DNA of 64,000 bases from Gallionellaceae bacterium (GTDB taxonomy: Bacteria; Pseudomonadota; Gammaproteobacteria; Burkholderiales; Gallionellaceae). A program made the position numbers and the translations under genes. This document shows, in pieces, positions 19,589 through 27,863 of the stretch. The DNA lies in contig WSYA01000002.1 in NCBI GenBank assembly GCA_009773615.1, forward strand, positions 19,860-83,859, given 5' to 3'. Below the pieces are notes generated by a model, which searched no databases, was not told the origin of the DNA, and saw only the letters and a program-made list of their open reading frames with translations. The stretch's first letter is position 1, and each line of letters starts with the position of its first letter.

Positions 19589-20215
19589 GTGCTGAATTTG
19601 GAAGGTTTGATCGTCGAATTCGATAAAGGATTGCGCACGTTGCTGGCCAAAGCGCCGACGGCGCGACCCTATCCCGATGTGCGGTTGGAAGAGGCCTCGA
19701 TGGATGAGGCTGAAAAGAAACATGCTGCGGCACTGATGCGCATTAACCACACGGGTGAAATATGCGCCCAGGCTTTGTATCAGGGGCAGGCGCTCACTGC
19801 GCGCGATCCCCTGGTGCAGGAGAAATTAAAGCAGGCTGCCTGGGAAGAAACCGAGCATTTGGCGTGGACATCGAAGCGTGTGGATGAGTTGGGCAGTCAT
19901 CTGAGTGTGCTGAATCCGCTTTGGTACACGGGTTCGTTGGCGCTCGGGGCGGTGGCCGGTTTGCTGGGCGACAAATGGAACTTGGGCTTTCTGGCGGAGA
20001 CGGAGCGACAGGTTGGTGCCCACTTGCAAAGCCATCTCGACAGTCTCCCCGCGCAAGATGTAAAAAGCCGTGCCGTGGTGCAGCAGATGTATGTGGATGA
20101 AGTCAGCCATGCCGATATGGCGATTGAGCTCGGCGGTGAAGAATTGCCGTTGCCGGTGAAACTGGCGATGCGCGGAATGTCTGTGGTGATGACGCGGACG
20201 GTGTACTGGGTGTAG
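19589..20215 (+). CDS. coq7: 2-polyprenyl-3-methyl-6-methoxy-1,4-benzoquinone monooxygenase Coq7
   Basis: A 208-residue di-iron hydroxylase that adds the C6 hydroxyl group in ubiquinone synthesis, replacing the flavin enzyme UbiF of E. coli. The four-helix di-iron ligands are seen in [27 protein letters not shown] and [11 protein letters not shown]. Start: GGGAG lies six bases before a GTG ([11 protein letters not shown]), whereas the ATG two codons earlier abuts it; both are possible, and the ATG would overlap the DUF2442 stop. Downstream is a weak palindrome and then the convergent plsC. Confidence 0.95.
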   Translation: MLNLEGLIVEFDKGLRTLLAKAPTARPYPDVRLEEASMDEAEKKHAAALMRINHTGEICAQALYQGQALTARDPLVQEKLKQAAWEETEHLAWTSKRVDELGSHLSVLNPLWYTGSLALGAVAGLLGDKWNLGFLAETERQVGAHLQSHLDSLPAQDVKSRAVVQQMYVDEVSHADMAIELGGEELPLPVKLAMRGMSVVMTRTVYWV

Positions 20216-20226
20216 GGCGGTTTTTT

Positions 20227-20253
20227 GTTGGGGCCAGCAAGCTGGCTCCAACA
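20227..20253. repeat. Palindrome between coq7 and plsC
   Basis: GTTGGGGCCAGC and GCTGGCTCCAAC form a 12-bp stem with one G-T pair, between convergent genes. It resembles REP-type units and may act as a terminator for either gene, though no T-run follows. Confidence 0.5.
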
Positions 20254-20278
20254 GGAAGGCCGCTTCCGGCGGGTAATC

Positions 20279-20983
20279 CTAGTTCAATTTTCCTATTTCA
20301 GTTTCGATCCAATCTTCCACCTGACGGTTGATCTCGTCAGCCTTGAGCCCCTTCGGGTTGATCGGCTTGCCGATGCTCATGATGACGGTGCCGGGATATT
20401 TGAGGAAGGATTGGCGCCCCCAGAATTTTCCGGCATTGTGTGCCACGGGAACGACCAGAGCGCCGCTGGATTCGCCCAGCATTGCGCCGCCGATCTTGTA
20501 TTTTCCGCGCTTGCCGTAAGGCATGCGCGTGCCTTCGGGGAATACGACCACGCAAAAACCGGCTGCGAGGCGTTGCTTGCCTTGCTCCCGCAATTGTTTC
20601 ATCGCTTCTTTGCCTTTGCTGCGATTGATCGCGATGGGGCTGGTGAGCGCCAAGCCCCAGCCGAAGAAGGGCAGGAACAATAGCTCGCGTTTGAGCACCC
20701 ACACCTGTGGCGGGAATACGGTCTGCAACGCGAAGGTCTCCCATGCCGATTGATGTTTGCACAGTATGATGCAGGGCTCCTGCGGAATGTTTTCTTTGCC
20801 GCGCACTTCCATGCGGATGCCGCATACCACGCGCAGCAGCCACATCATGCTGTAGGCCAAACCGGAAATGATGCGATAACGCGTGAGCGCATCGAACGGA
20901 AAAGTGAACAGCGAAAACGTCGCGTATATCGGCGTCCAGATCAGTTGCAGCAACAGAAATATCAGCGAGCGGACGAAGACCAT
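20279..20983 (-). CDS. plsC: 1-acyl-sn-glycerol-3-phosphate acyltransferase
   Basis: A 234-residue membrane-associated acyltransferase that makes phosphatidic acid. The N-terminus has a hydrophobic segment (FVRSLIFLLLQLIWTPIYATF). The catalytic H-x4-acid motif reads KHQSAWETF, with Glu in place of the common Asp. The glycerol-phosphate site FPEGTR is present, as is GWGLALTSPIAINRS. It is the last gene of glyQ-glyS-gmhB-plsC, with one base between gmhB and plsC. Confidence 0.93.
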   Translation of the reverse strand: MVFVRSLIFLLLQLIWTPIYATFSLFTFPFDALTRYRIISGLAYSMMWLLRVVCGIRMEVRGKENIPQEPCIILCKHQSAWETFALQTVFPPQVWVLKRELLFLPFFGWGLALTSPIAINRSKGKEAMKQLREQGKQRLAAGFCVVVFPEGTRMPYGKRGKYKIGGAMLGESSGALVVPVAHNAGKFWGRQSFLKYPGTVIMSIGKPINPKGLKADEINRQVEDWIETEIGKLN

Positions 20984-20984
20984 G

Positions 20985-21518
20985 TCAGGAAAGAATGTGG
21001 GTGACGGCTGCCGCCAGATCAGGGAAGGTCAGCGTGCCATCGGGCAGGCCGCCCTTGGCTTGGGTCTTTGTTCCCTTTCCAGTGAGCACGAGGAATGGCT
21101 GCGCACCTAGGCGTGCGGCGGCCTCTAAATCGCGCAAAGAGTCGCCCACTGCGGCAACGCCTTTGAGTTCGATGTTGTAGCGTTCGGCGATCTCTTCGAT
21201 CATGCCGCTCTTGGGCTTGCGGCAGTGGCAGTTCGCTTCGGCAGTGTGCGGGCAAAAGAACACCGCATCGATGCGTCCGCCCAGCAAGGCGCAGGCTTTG
21301 TGCATCTTGTCGTGAATTGCATTCAGCGTAGACATATCGAATAGGCCGCGACCGATGCCGGACTGGTTGGTGGCAACCACCACACGATAACCCGCCTGGC
21401 ATAAGCGCGCGATGGCTTCCAAGCTGCCCGGAATGGGCTTCCATTCTTCCGGATTTTTGATGAATTGATCGGAGTCGAAATTGATGACGCCGTCGCGGTC
21501 GAGGATGATGAGTTTCAT
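20985..21518 (-). CDS. gmhB: D-glycero-D-manno-heptose 1,7-bisphosphate 7-phosphatase
   Basis: A 177-residue HAD phosphatase. The nucleophile and acid are Asp7 and Asp9 in LDRDGVIN. VVVATNQSGIGRG is HAD motif II. FFCPHTAEANCHCRKP is the Cys/His zinc loop typical of GmhB. VGDSLRDLEAA provides the last motif. It removes the 7-phosphate in making the ADP-heptose precursor of LPS inner core. A repeat element separates it from glyS. Confidence 0.95.
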   Translation of the reverse strand: MKLIILDRDGVINFDSDQFIKNPEEWKPIPGSLEAIARLCQAGYRVVVATNQSGIGRGLFDMSTLNAIHDKMHKACALLGGRIDAVFFCPHTAEANCHCRKPKSGMIEEIAERYNIELKGVAAVGDSLRDLEAAARLGAQPFLVLTGKGTKTQAKGGLPDGTLTFPDLAAAVTHILS

Positions 21519-21522
21519 AAAA

Positions 21523-21606
21523 GCAGTCGTTAGTCGTTAGTGGGTAGTCGTTAGTTGGGGGGCGCAGGTTTTAACTCAAAACTAGCGACTACCGACTAAC
21601 GACTGC
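21523..21606. repeat. AGTCGTT-heptamer inverted repeat, copy 1 (glyS/gmhB)
   Basis: Left arm GCAGTCGTTAGTCGTTAG, with a further copy of TAGTCGTTAG, and right arm CTACCGACTAACGACTGC, around about 25 unrelated bases. The arm ends three bases from the glyS stop. Three related elements lie at about 34220, 36355 and 59296. Confidence 0.85.
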
Positions 21607-21608
21607 AT

Positions 21609-23756
21609 TTAAGCTGCCAACTTTGAAATATCCGCCACCTGATTCATCAGCCCGCCCAATTGCTGCAACAGCGCGGCGCGGTTCATGCGTACGGCTTTAT
21701 CTTCCGCCATGACCATCACCTGATCGAAGAAGTCGTCGATGAACGGTTTGAGCGTCACCAGCGCTTTCAGATTCTGGCCGTATTCGCCGCGATCAAAATA
21801 GCGCTGTGCGAAAGGGGTGATGTCCTGCATGGCCGCATACAGGTTGCGTTCGGCTTCGTCGGTCATCAGCTTGGTGTCGATTTTCGCATTGCTCATCGCG
21901 GCACCGAGTTCTTCCTGATTTTTGCGGATGATGTTTTGTACGCGTTTGTTGGCGGCAGCGAGATCTTTGGATACGGACAGCGCCGCAAAGGTGCGTACAC
22001 CGTGAAGGCGTGGCAGGGCTTCATGCAGACGCCCGCCCACCGTATACAGCACGGCTTCGATGTGCGATGCCTCAAAGTTGCGGTCGCGCAAATAGCCGCG
22101 CAGCCGATCCAGCATGAAGCCTTCAACATCTTTAGCCACGGTGACGCTCAGCATGCCTGAGGGGAAGTTCTCCGCCGCGATTTTGAGCAGCAGCGGCAAG
22201 GGCAGGTCGAGCGGGGTCTCGATCAGGATGCGCAATACGCCGAGCGCATGGCGACGCAAGCCGAACGGGTCTTTGTCACCTGTCGGCACTTGCCCGATGC
22301 CGTAGATGCCCAGCAAGGTCTCCAGCTTGTCTGCCAAAGCCACCGCGCAGGCGAGCTTGCTTTGCGGCAAGCTGTCTCCGGCGAAACGTGGGTGGTAATG
22401 TGCTTCGATCGCTTCCGCGACTTCTGCTTTTTCGCCATCGTGCAGTGCGTAGTAATGCCCCATCACGCCTTGCAATTCCGGAAATTCGCCCACCATGTCG
22501 GTGATCAGATCGGTCTTGCAAAGACGCGCGGCCAGTTCCGCATCCCCTTTGTCCGCGCTGAGCAGGTGCGCGATACCGCCGGCGAGAGTCGTGATGCGTT
22601 CTACGCGCTGCAATTGCGATCCCAGCTTGTTGTGGTAGACCACGTGGCCCAGCTTTTCGACACGCGATTCCAGTTTTTGCTTGCGATCCTGATTGTAGAA
22701 AAAACGCGCGTCGGCCAAACGCGGACGTACCACGCGCTGGTTGCCTTCGATGATGTGATGCGGGTCACTCACCTGCATGTTGGAGACGATGAGGAATTTG
22801 TTTAGCAGCTTGCCGTTGCTGTCCAGCAATGGAAAATATTTCTGGTTTTGCTGCATGGTGAGGATCAGGCACTCCTGCGGCACTTCGAGGTATTCCGACT
22901 CGAACTCGCCGACATATACTTCGGGCCATTCCACCAGCGCAGTCACTTCGTCCAGCAGCGAGCTCAGCACGCTGCGGTCTTCGTTGGACATGCTGAGCAG
23001 TTTTTTCAGATCGAAATTCGCGTGGCCGATCCAGATTGCGTTGAGCGACTCGGCATGTTTGTCGAGCTTCACTGCGATCATCTCGCGGCGTTTTGCGAAA
23101 CTCGCAATTACCAGCCCTTCGTTTTCCAGCTCGGTCTCGTAGCTGTCGGCCTGCGCGATGGTGACCGGCTCGGCGACGAGGAAGCGATGCCCGCTGGTGA
23201 CATTACCGCTGTGCAAACCGAACGCCTCGACCAGAATGACGCGGCTACCGTGCAATACCGTCAAGGCATGCACCGGACGCACGAACTGGTGGTCGGAGTC
23301 GCCCCAGCGCATGAGTTTCGGAACCGGAAGTTTTTTCAGGGCTTGCACGACGATGTCCGTCAGGCAGTCATCCAATGATTTGCCTTTTTGTTCTATCTTG
23401 GCGGCGAAATATTCTGCCTTGCCGTCGCTGACGCGTACTAATTGCTCAAAGGTCACGCTGGCGGAGCGCATGAAACCTTCCAGCGCTTTGGATGGCTTGC
23501 CTTCCGCATCCAGTCCCGCATTCACGGCAGGACCTTTGCGTTCGATTATGCGATCGGCCTGCAAAGAGGCGACATTGGTGATGGTCAGCGCCAGGCGTCG
23601 CGGCGTCGCATAAGGTGTGCATTCGCTGTCTTCACCCGCCAGTGCCTGTTCTTTCAGTGCGCCGAATACCTCGTCAGCGAAAGTGGTGGAAAGTTTTTCC
23701 AGCGCCTTCGGCGGCAGCTCTTCGGTGAGCAGTTCGATCAATAGGGTTTGTTTCAT
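21609..23756 (-). CDS. glyS: Glycyl-tRNA synthetase beta subunit
   Basis: A 715-residue beta subunit of the alpha2beta2 enzyme; about 690 residues is usual. The N-terminal LLIELLTEELPPKALEKL and internal SGHRFLVAEPVTI, FLIVSNMQ and ALADKLETLLGIYGIGQVPTGDKDPFGLRRHALGVLRIL are family hallmarks. The C-terminal anticodon-binding region recognises tRNA-Gly. Its start codon overlaps the glyQ stop by one base, so the two subunits are co-translated. Confidence 0.97.
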   Translation of the reverse strand: MKQTLLIELLTEELPPKALEKLSTTFADEVFGALKEQALAGEDSECTPYATPRRLALTITNVASLQADRIIERKGPAVNAGLDAEGKPSKALEGFMRSASVTFEQLVRVSDGKAEYFAAKIEQKGKSLDDCLTDIVVQALKKLPVPKLMRWGDSDHQFVRPVHALTVLHGSRVILVEAFGLHSGNVTSGHRFLVAEPVTIAQADSYETELENEGLVIASFAKRREMIAVKLDKHAESLNAIWIGHANFDLKKLLSMSNEDRSVLSSLLDEVTALVEWPEVYVGEFESEYLEVPQECLILTMQQNQKYFPLLDSNGKLLNKFLIVSNMQVSDPHHIIEGNQRVVRPRLADARFFYNQDRKQKLESRVEKLGHVVYHNKLGSQLQRVERITTLAGGIAHLLSADKGDAELAARLCKTDLITDMVGEFPELQGVMGHYYALHDGEKAEVAEAIEAHYHPRFAGDSLPQSKLACAVALADKLETLLGIYGIGQVPTGDKDPFGLRRHALGVLRILIETPLDLPLPLLLKIAAENFPSGMLSVTVAKDVEGFMLDRLRGYLRDRNFEASHIEAVLYTVGGRLHEALPRLHGVRTFAALSVSKDLAAANKRVQNIIRKNQEELGAAMSNAKIDTKLMTDEAERNLYAAMQDITPFAQRYFDRGEYGQNLKALVTLKPFIDDFFDQVMVMAEDKAVRMNRAALLQQLGGLMNQVADISKLAA

Positions 23757-24718
23757 TATTTTTTCTCCCCGTTCTTGAGCATCGGGAAGCCGAGTTTTTC
23801 TCGCGAATCGTAATACGCCTGTGCCACGGCGCGCGATAACGTGCGCACCCTGCCGATGTAACCGGCGCGCTCAGTCACCGAAATCGCACCGCGCGCATCC
23901 AGCAGATTGAAGCTGTGCGAGCACTTCATCACCATCTCGAAACCGGGCAATACCAAGTCGGTTTCGATCAGGCGTTTGGCTTCGCTTTCATATTCGTTGA
24001 AATGACGGAACAGCATTTCGATGTTGGAATGCTCGAAGTTGTATCTAGATTGTTCCACTTCGTTCTGGTGGTACACGTCGCCGTAGGTGATGACCGTGTC
24101 GCCGTTCTTTGCCCACACCAGATCGTAGACGTTTTCGACGCCTTGCAGATACATCGCCAGACGCTCCAGCCCGTAAGTGATCTCGCCCAGCACCGGCTTG
24201 CATACCAGCGAACCGACTTCCTGGAAATAGGTGAACTGGGTGACTTCCATGCCGTCCAGCCACACCTCCCAACCCAAGCCCCATGCGCCCAGAGTAGGGG
24301 ACTCCCAATCGTCCTCGACGAAGCGAATGTCGTGTTCGCGCGTGTTAATACCCAAGGCGCGCAGGCTGTTGAGATACAGTTCCTGAATGTTGTCGGGCGA
24401 AGGTTTTAACGCCACCTGAAATTGGTAGTAATGCTGCAAGCGGTTGGGGTTCTCGCCGTAACGCCCGTCCTTGGGGCGGCGCGAAGGCTGCACGTAAGCG
24501 GCACGCCAATGCTCGGGGCCGATGGCGCGCAGGAAGGTTGCAGTATGGAACGTGCCCGCGCCCATCTCGATGTCGTAGGGTTGCAGCAGGGCGCAGCCCT
24601 GCTTGTCCCAGAAGTTTTGTAGCGTCAGGATGACTTGCTGAAAACTTGGCTTGGGGCCAAGTTTCGGCGAAGACTCATGCCCGCTTGCGGGCGTTATGTC
24701 GGAACCAAAAGTGAGCAT
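23756..24718 (-). CDS. glyQ: Glycyl-tRNA synthetase alpha subunit
   Basis: A 320-residue class II catalytic subunit that activates glycine. [44 protein letters not shown], shown here broken as [12 protein letters not shown] and [13 protein letters not shown], is invariant, as are [19 protein letters not shown] and [10 protein letters not shown]. It is about 17 residues longer at the N-terminus than E. coli GlyQ, and that extra part ([11 protein letters not shown]) is encoded by a small hairpin, so the true start could be later. It leads the glyQ-glyS-gmhB-plsC operon. Confidence 0.96.
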   Translation of the reverse strand: MLTFGSDITPASGHESSPKLGPKPSFQQVILTLQNFWDKQGCALLQPYDIEMGAGTFHTATFLRAIGPEHWRAAYVQPSRRPKDGRYGENPNRLQHYYQFQVALKPSPDNIQELYLNSLRALGINTREHDIRFVEDDWESPTLGAWGLGWEVWLDGMEVTQFTYFQEVGSLVCKPVLGEITYGLERLAMYLQGVENVYDLVWAKNGDTVITYGDVYHQNEVEQSRYNFEHSNIEMLFRHFNEYESEAKRLIETDLVLPGFEMVMKCSHSFNLLDARGAISVTERAGYIGRVRTLSRAVAQAYYDSREKLGFPMLKNGEKK

Positions 24719-24876
24719 GTACTAAAAACCTGCATAATTTGCGAAGGTGCGCATTTTACGGGTTTTCGGGGTGTTAAGTCACCCTTGTAATACATGAGAA
24801 ATTCAGCTTTTGTCTTCGATGTCTCTTTTTGAAAACTGCTATAATTGACCCAATTACATCAGTCGGAGAAATTGCC

Positions 24877-25146
24877 ATGATTAAAGAAGCCACAGCAATG
24901 ACGGTTCGCCAAAATCTGGGAGAGCTGCTAAACGGGATTCAATACGGACACGATCAGATCGTCATCACCAAAGGCGGCAAACCCGTTGCCGCAATGGTGG
25001 ACGTTGCGCTGTTCGACAAGATTCGTCTGATGAAAAAAGAATTCAACCGATTAACGGATGAGCTTGCCACTGCCTACCAAGGCGTGGATGAAAAAATTGT
25101 GCAGCAAGAAATCGATGCCGCCATCAAGCAGGTCAGGAAGCGCTAA
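24877..25146 (+). CDS. Phd/YefM family antitoxin
   Basis: An 89-residue protein whose N-terminal half matches the Phd/YefM fold: MTVRQNLGELLNGIQYGHDQIVITKGGKPVAAMVDVALFDKI is the dimer and DNA-binding part. The charged C-terminal half (RLTDELATAYQGVDEKIVQQEIDAAIKQVRKR) should be the flexible toxin-binding tail. CGGAGA precedes the ATG. The partner PIN gene begins directly after its stop codon. The antitoxin probably represses the pair. Confidence 0.9.
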   Translation: MIKEATAMTVRQNLGELLNGIQYGHDQIVITKGGKPVAAMVDVALFDKIRLMKKEFNRLTDELATAYQGVDEKIVQQEIDAAIKQVRKR

Positions 25147-25557
25147 GTGCGGGCGGTCGTCGATACCAACGTATTTATTTCCGGGTTGATGCTGCCTAAA
25201 AGCATGCCCGGTCAGGTACTTGCCGCATGGCGCGCGGGGCATTTTCACTTGGTGCTGTCTGAACCCATGCTGGATGAGGTCGGCGCGGTGTTGAGTTATC
25301 CGAAAATTCGCAAACGCGTAGGCTGGGACGAAGATACGATCATCCGATATTTGACTCTGTTGCGATTCGAAGCAGAGATTATCGATATACACGGAGTTCA
25401 AGCCCACGTACCTCGCGATGCAAAAGACAATATGGTGTTGGCAACTTTGTTGGCGAGCGAGGCCGATTGTCTGGTGACGGGAGATATTGATTTGCTAACC
25501 CTAGCCGCCACATACCCGATTTGTACGCCCGCTGATTTTGTGACACGGATATTTTAA
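25147..25557 (+). CDS. PIN domain toxin (COG1569 family)
   Basis: A 136-residue PIN nuclease. Acidic active-site residues are visible in VVDTNVFISG (Asp6), EPMLDEV, RDAKDNMVLATLL and TGDIDLL. It starts with GTG immediately after the antitoxin stop codon, so translation is coupled. PIN toxins cleave RNA, usually tRNA or mRNA; the target here is unknown. The stop is followed by 232 bases with no gene I can support before the next convergent gene. Confidence 0.9.
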   Translation: MRAVVDTNVFISGLMLPKSMPGQVLAAWRAGHFHLVLSEPMLDEVGAVLSYPKIRKRVGWDEDTIIRYLTLLRFEAEIIDIHGVQAHVPRDAKDNMVLATLLASEADCLVTGDIDLLTLAATYPICTPADFVTRIF

Positions 25558-25789
25558 GATGCCGCTGTCAGAAATATTCGAACTCACTACCAGCAGAATT
25601 CTGTAACCTCGCTTATTCATGATGTTGCGCGCGAGTTGCGGCGGGCGCTGGGTCATAGAGGAATGCCGAGTTAAGGGCAGGTGGGGGGGATGCCAAATAT
25701 TCCTGTGCTGTCATGTGCGAAATACGGCACAGCTTGAAAGCAAAGCGCTCCAGCATCTGTCCGGTTGGATACGGCAATGCGGTTAGCAT

Positions 25790-26128
25790 TTATGCCGAGT
25801 GCAACTTGGTGCTGTGGCGTTTAGGTGGAACGAGCTGTGCGGAGCTGTCCAGAGGCAGTAATTTCTGCAATGCAAGAATATAGCTTTGCAAAGCGGCGCG
25901 ACCCATTTTTGTCAGGGCATAGCAGGTTTGAATGCGTCCGGTGCTATCGTCTTTGCGGACTTTAATGTAATCGGCGGAAATTAATTTCTTCAAGTGTGAA
26001 TCAAGGTTGCCATCGGAGACATCCAATTGCCGCTTGAGCTCGGCGAAGGTTGCTTCGCCAGCGCCCGCCAGAAAAGCGGCGAGCTGGGTGCGCAGCGCTT
26101 GGTGTAGGAGAGGATCGAGTGCTTCCAT
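25790..26128 (-). CDS. Winged-helix transcriptional regulator (PF13601-like)
   Basis: A 112-residue DNA-binding protein: MEALDPLLHQALRTQLAAFLAG, FAELKRQLDVSDGNLDSHLKKLISADYI and GRIQTCYALTKMGRAALQSYI fit the short MarR/ArsR-like winged-helix family. No ligand-binding domain is present. AGGAAG precedes the ATG; an in-frame TTG 15 bases earlier overlaps the upstream stop. It is cotranscribed with the membrane protein gene. This regulator-plus-membrane-protein arrangement recurs in proteobacteria, and the regulator is probably controlled by the membrane protein or its signal (inference). Confidence 0.85.
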   Translation of the reverse strand: MEALDPLLHQALRTQLAAFLAGAGEATFAELKRQLDVSDGNLDSHLKKLISADYIKVRKDDSTGRIQTCYALTKMGRAALQSYILALQKLLPLDSSAQLVPPKRHSTKLHSA

Positions 26129-26139
26129 GTAACTTCCTA

Positions 26140-27183
26140 TCAATGTGAAAAATTGTCTTTGGTCGTAACGACCAGGCTGCCACGTATCTCGGCACCGTTC
26201 CGCAGGTCATACTCAGCCTGGATCAGCGGGATGGTGATCTGGAGCGAATCTTGCCATCTCGTCCAGCTCCCCTCGGGTGAGCGCATATCGCCGGTAAGTT
26301 TTCTATCGTTCATCATGATCAGCAACGGCTCGTTCAACACCAGCGGGAACGCCACGGTGTCGCCTGGACGAAACAGGTTGCCGGAGACTTCGACTTTGAC
26401 GGGAATAGTCGTCCCGGCAGGAAACGAAACAGCTTGCCGTGCATCGGGCCGCTGGCGAAACACTTCAAGCGAGACGACAGGTGCATCAGGCGACGGTTCA
26501 GAGAGCCTAAAATTGTGTGCTAGCAGCGGCGTAATCAACACGCACAGCAACCAGCCCGCAGATTGTAACAGCCGCACCTTTGCAGCGCGCACCCGTCCGT
26601 GATCCAGCATGAGCGCAAGCAGCGGCAAGCCCAAGCCCAAAGTCGATGAGGCAAGCCACTTTTGTTCCGGGTAATTCAGGCGCAAACCCAGCATGCCAAT
26701 ACCGATGGCGATAATGAGCGCGCCTATCCACTCCAGCAGTTGTTCGGAAAATAAACCATGCACATACAAGCCGATTCCGCACAGCACGACCCATGCTGCC
26801 AGCAGCAGATGGCCTCCGCCGTAGAAAAATGTGGCAAAAGTCAGCAACGCGCCGACCGACATCAGCAACCACACTATCTTGACAATTTGACGATGGATAA
26901 ACGACCACGTTTCGTCGCGCGCTTGCTTTACATGTTGCGTGAGATGCCAGTCGATCAAGGCGACACCTGAGATGGTGAGAGCAAGTAGAATAAGCCATGC
27001 AACGGCTTGCTGCGCTAAGGTGGGCAATTGTTCGGCAGTGAAAATATCGTCCCGAAACAGGAGCAGCATCCCGCAACTGATGCCCCATAACACCAAACTA
27101 TGCCGCTCGATACGTAGGTTGCGGTGTCCGGCGGCTAGCATCGAATGGATGGAATCAAGTTGCTGTGTGGCAAGTTGTGGCAT
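26140..27183 (-). CDS. Multi-pass membrane protein, unknown function
   Basis: A 347-residue protein. The first 50 residues are cytosolic and polar (QLDSIHSMLAAGHRNLRIERHS). About six to seven hydrophobic helices follow to around residue 225, then a C-terminal domain of about 110 residues with beta character (VEVSGNLFRPGDTVAFPLVLNEPLLIMM, GSWTRWQDSLQITIPLIQAEYDLR) that is probably periplasmic. I do not recognise a named family. It lies between a 140-residue protein and the winged-helix regulator on the same strand, with short spacing, so the three probably form one operon. Confidence 0.75.
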   Translation of the reverse strand: MPQLATQQLDSIHSMLAAGHRNLRIERHSLVLWGISCGMLLLFRDDIFTAEQLPTLAQQAVAWLILLALTISGVALIDWHLTQHVKQARDETWSFIHRQIVKIVWLLMSVGALLTFATFFYGGGHLLLAAWVVLCGIGLYVHGLFSEQLLEWIGALIIAIGIGMLGLRLNYPEQKWLASSTLGLGLPLLALMLDHGRVRAAKVRLLQSAGWLLCVLITPLLAHNFRLSEPSPDAPVVSLEVFRQRPDARQAVSFPAGTTIPVKVEVSGNLFRPGDTVAFPLVLNEPLLIMMNDRKLTGDMRSPEGSWTRWQDSLQITIPLIQAEYDLRNGAEIRGSLVVTTKDNFSH

Positions 27184-27214
27184 GTCGTAGTCCTATGTTC
27201 AAACTGATTTGTTG

Positions 27215-27637
27215 TTATTCATGTTGCCCTGAAAATAAGCCGCTCCCGATGCTCTCTACGAACCAAGAGCCGGAAACATTCCCGGTTTTAATGTTTAGTT
27301 GCCCGGTAAACCGAGCATCGCCAGCTTTTCCGTCTCCGGTCATTTGAAGTATGCCGTTAGATGTTGCGCTGCCTGTGATCATAAAACTGATGCCAAGTCT
27401 ATCGGATTGTCCTGTACCGGACGCATGACCGACGCTATCCAGATGGAAGAAAAAAGTGCCATTGTCGCTTCCGGTGTAAGTGCCGTAATAGTCGCCATGC
27501 AGGAGTGATGTGCTTTCAAGGGAGCTCAATTCTTTGTTGGCATACTCCCTTGCTTGAGCGTGCAGGTGGCTCATGTCGAGATGAGAGCTTGCTTCAGTTG
27601 CATCTGCTAAATTGGAGTTCTCGATAGGTTGGGACAT
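27215..27637 (-). CDS. Hypothetical 140-residue protein
   Basis: No signal peptide or lipobox is visible. After a polar helical N-terminus (about residues 1-45), the rest is Gly/Ser/Thr-rich with alternating strands: GDYYGTYTGSDNGTFFFHLDS, ISFMITGSATSNGILQMTG, ARFTGQLNIKTGNVSGSW. That pattern suggests a small antiparallel beta barrel or calycin-like fold. Family unknown. It is probably the first gene of the operon with the membrane protein and regulator. The 226 bases upstream hold no gene I can support. Confidence 0.6.
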   Translation of the reverse strand: MSQPIENSNLADATEASSHLDMSHLHAQAREYANKELSSLESTSLLHGDYYGTYTGSDNGTFFFHLDSVGHASGTGQSDRLGISFMITGSATSNGILQMTGDGKAGDARFTGQLNIKTGNVSGSWFVESIGSGLFSGQHE

Positions 27638-27863
27638 ATTGCGGGAGTCATTTTTTTGCGCTGCATGGGCTGGATGTATTTTTTCTTGCCGAGTCGAAGG
27701 CGATGGTGCGAGGCTAACCGTTAAGCCTTGTTGATTGCGCGCGGGGGCGCAACTTTTTGCATGTTAATTTGGGCCAGCAGGGCTATATGCAAAATCAAGG
27801 CGAAGGCGAATGAGCATACAAAACGCCTCTTGTTTTCATGCATGAATAAATGAAAATGGGCAG

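Noticed and set aside
24675..24700. Hairpin GCCCGCTTGCGGGC at the glyQ 5' end as a terminator or T-box
   Set aside because: It lies inside the glyQ reading frame, has no T-run, and T-box control is not expected in this group.
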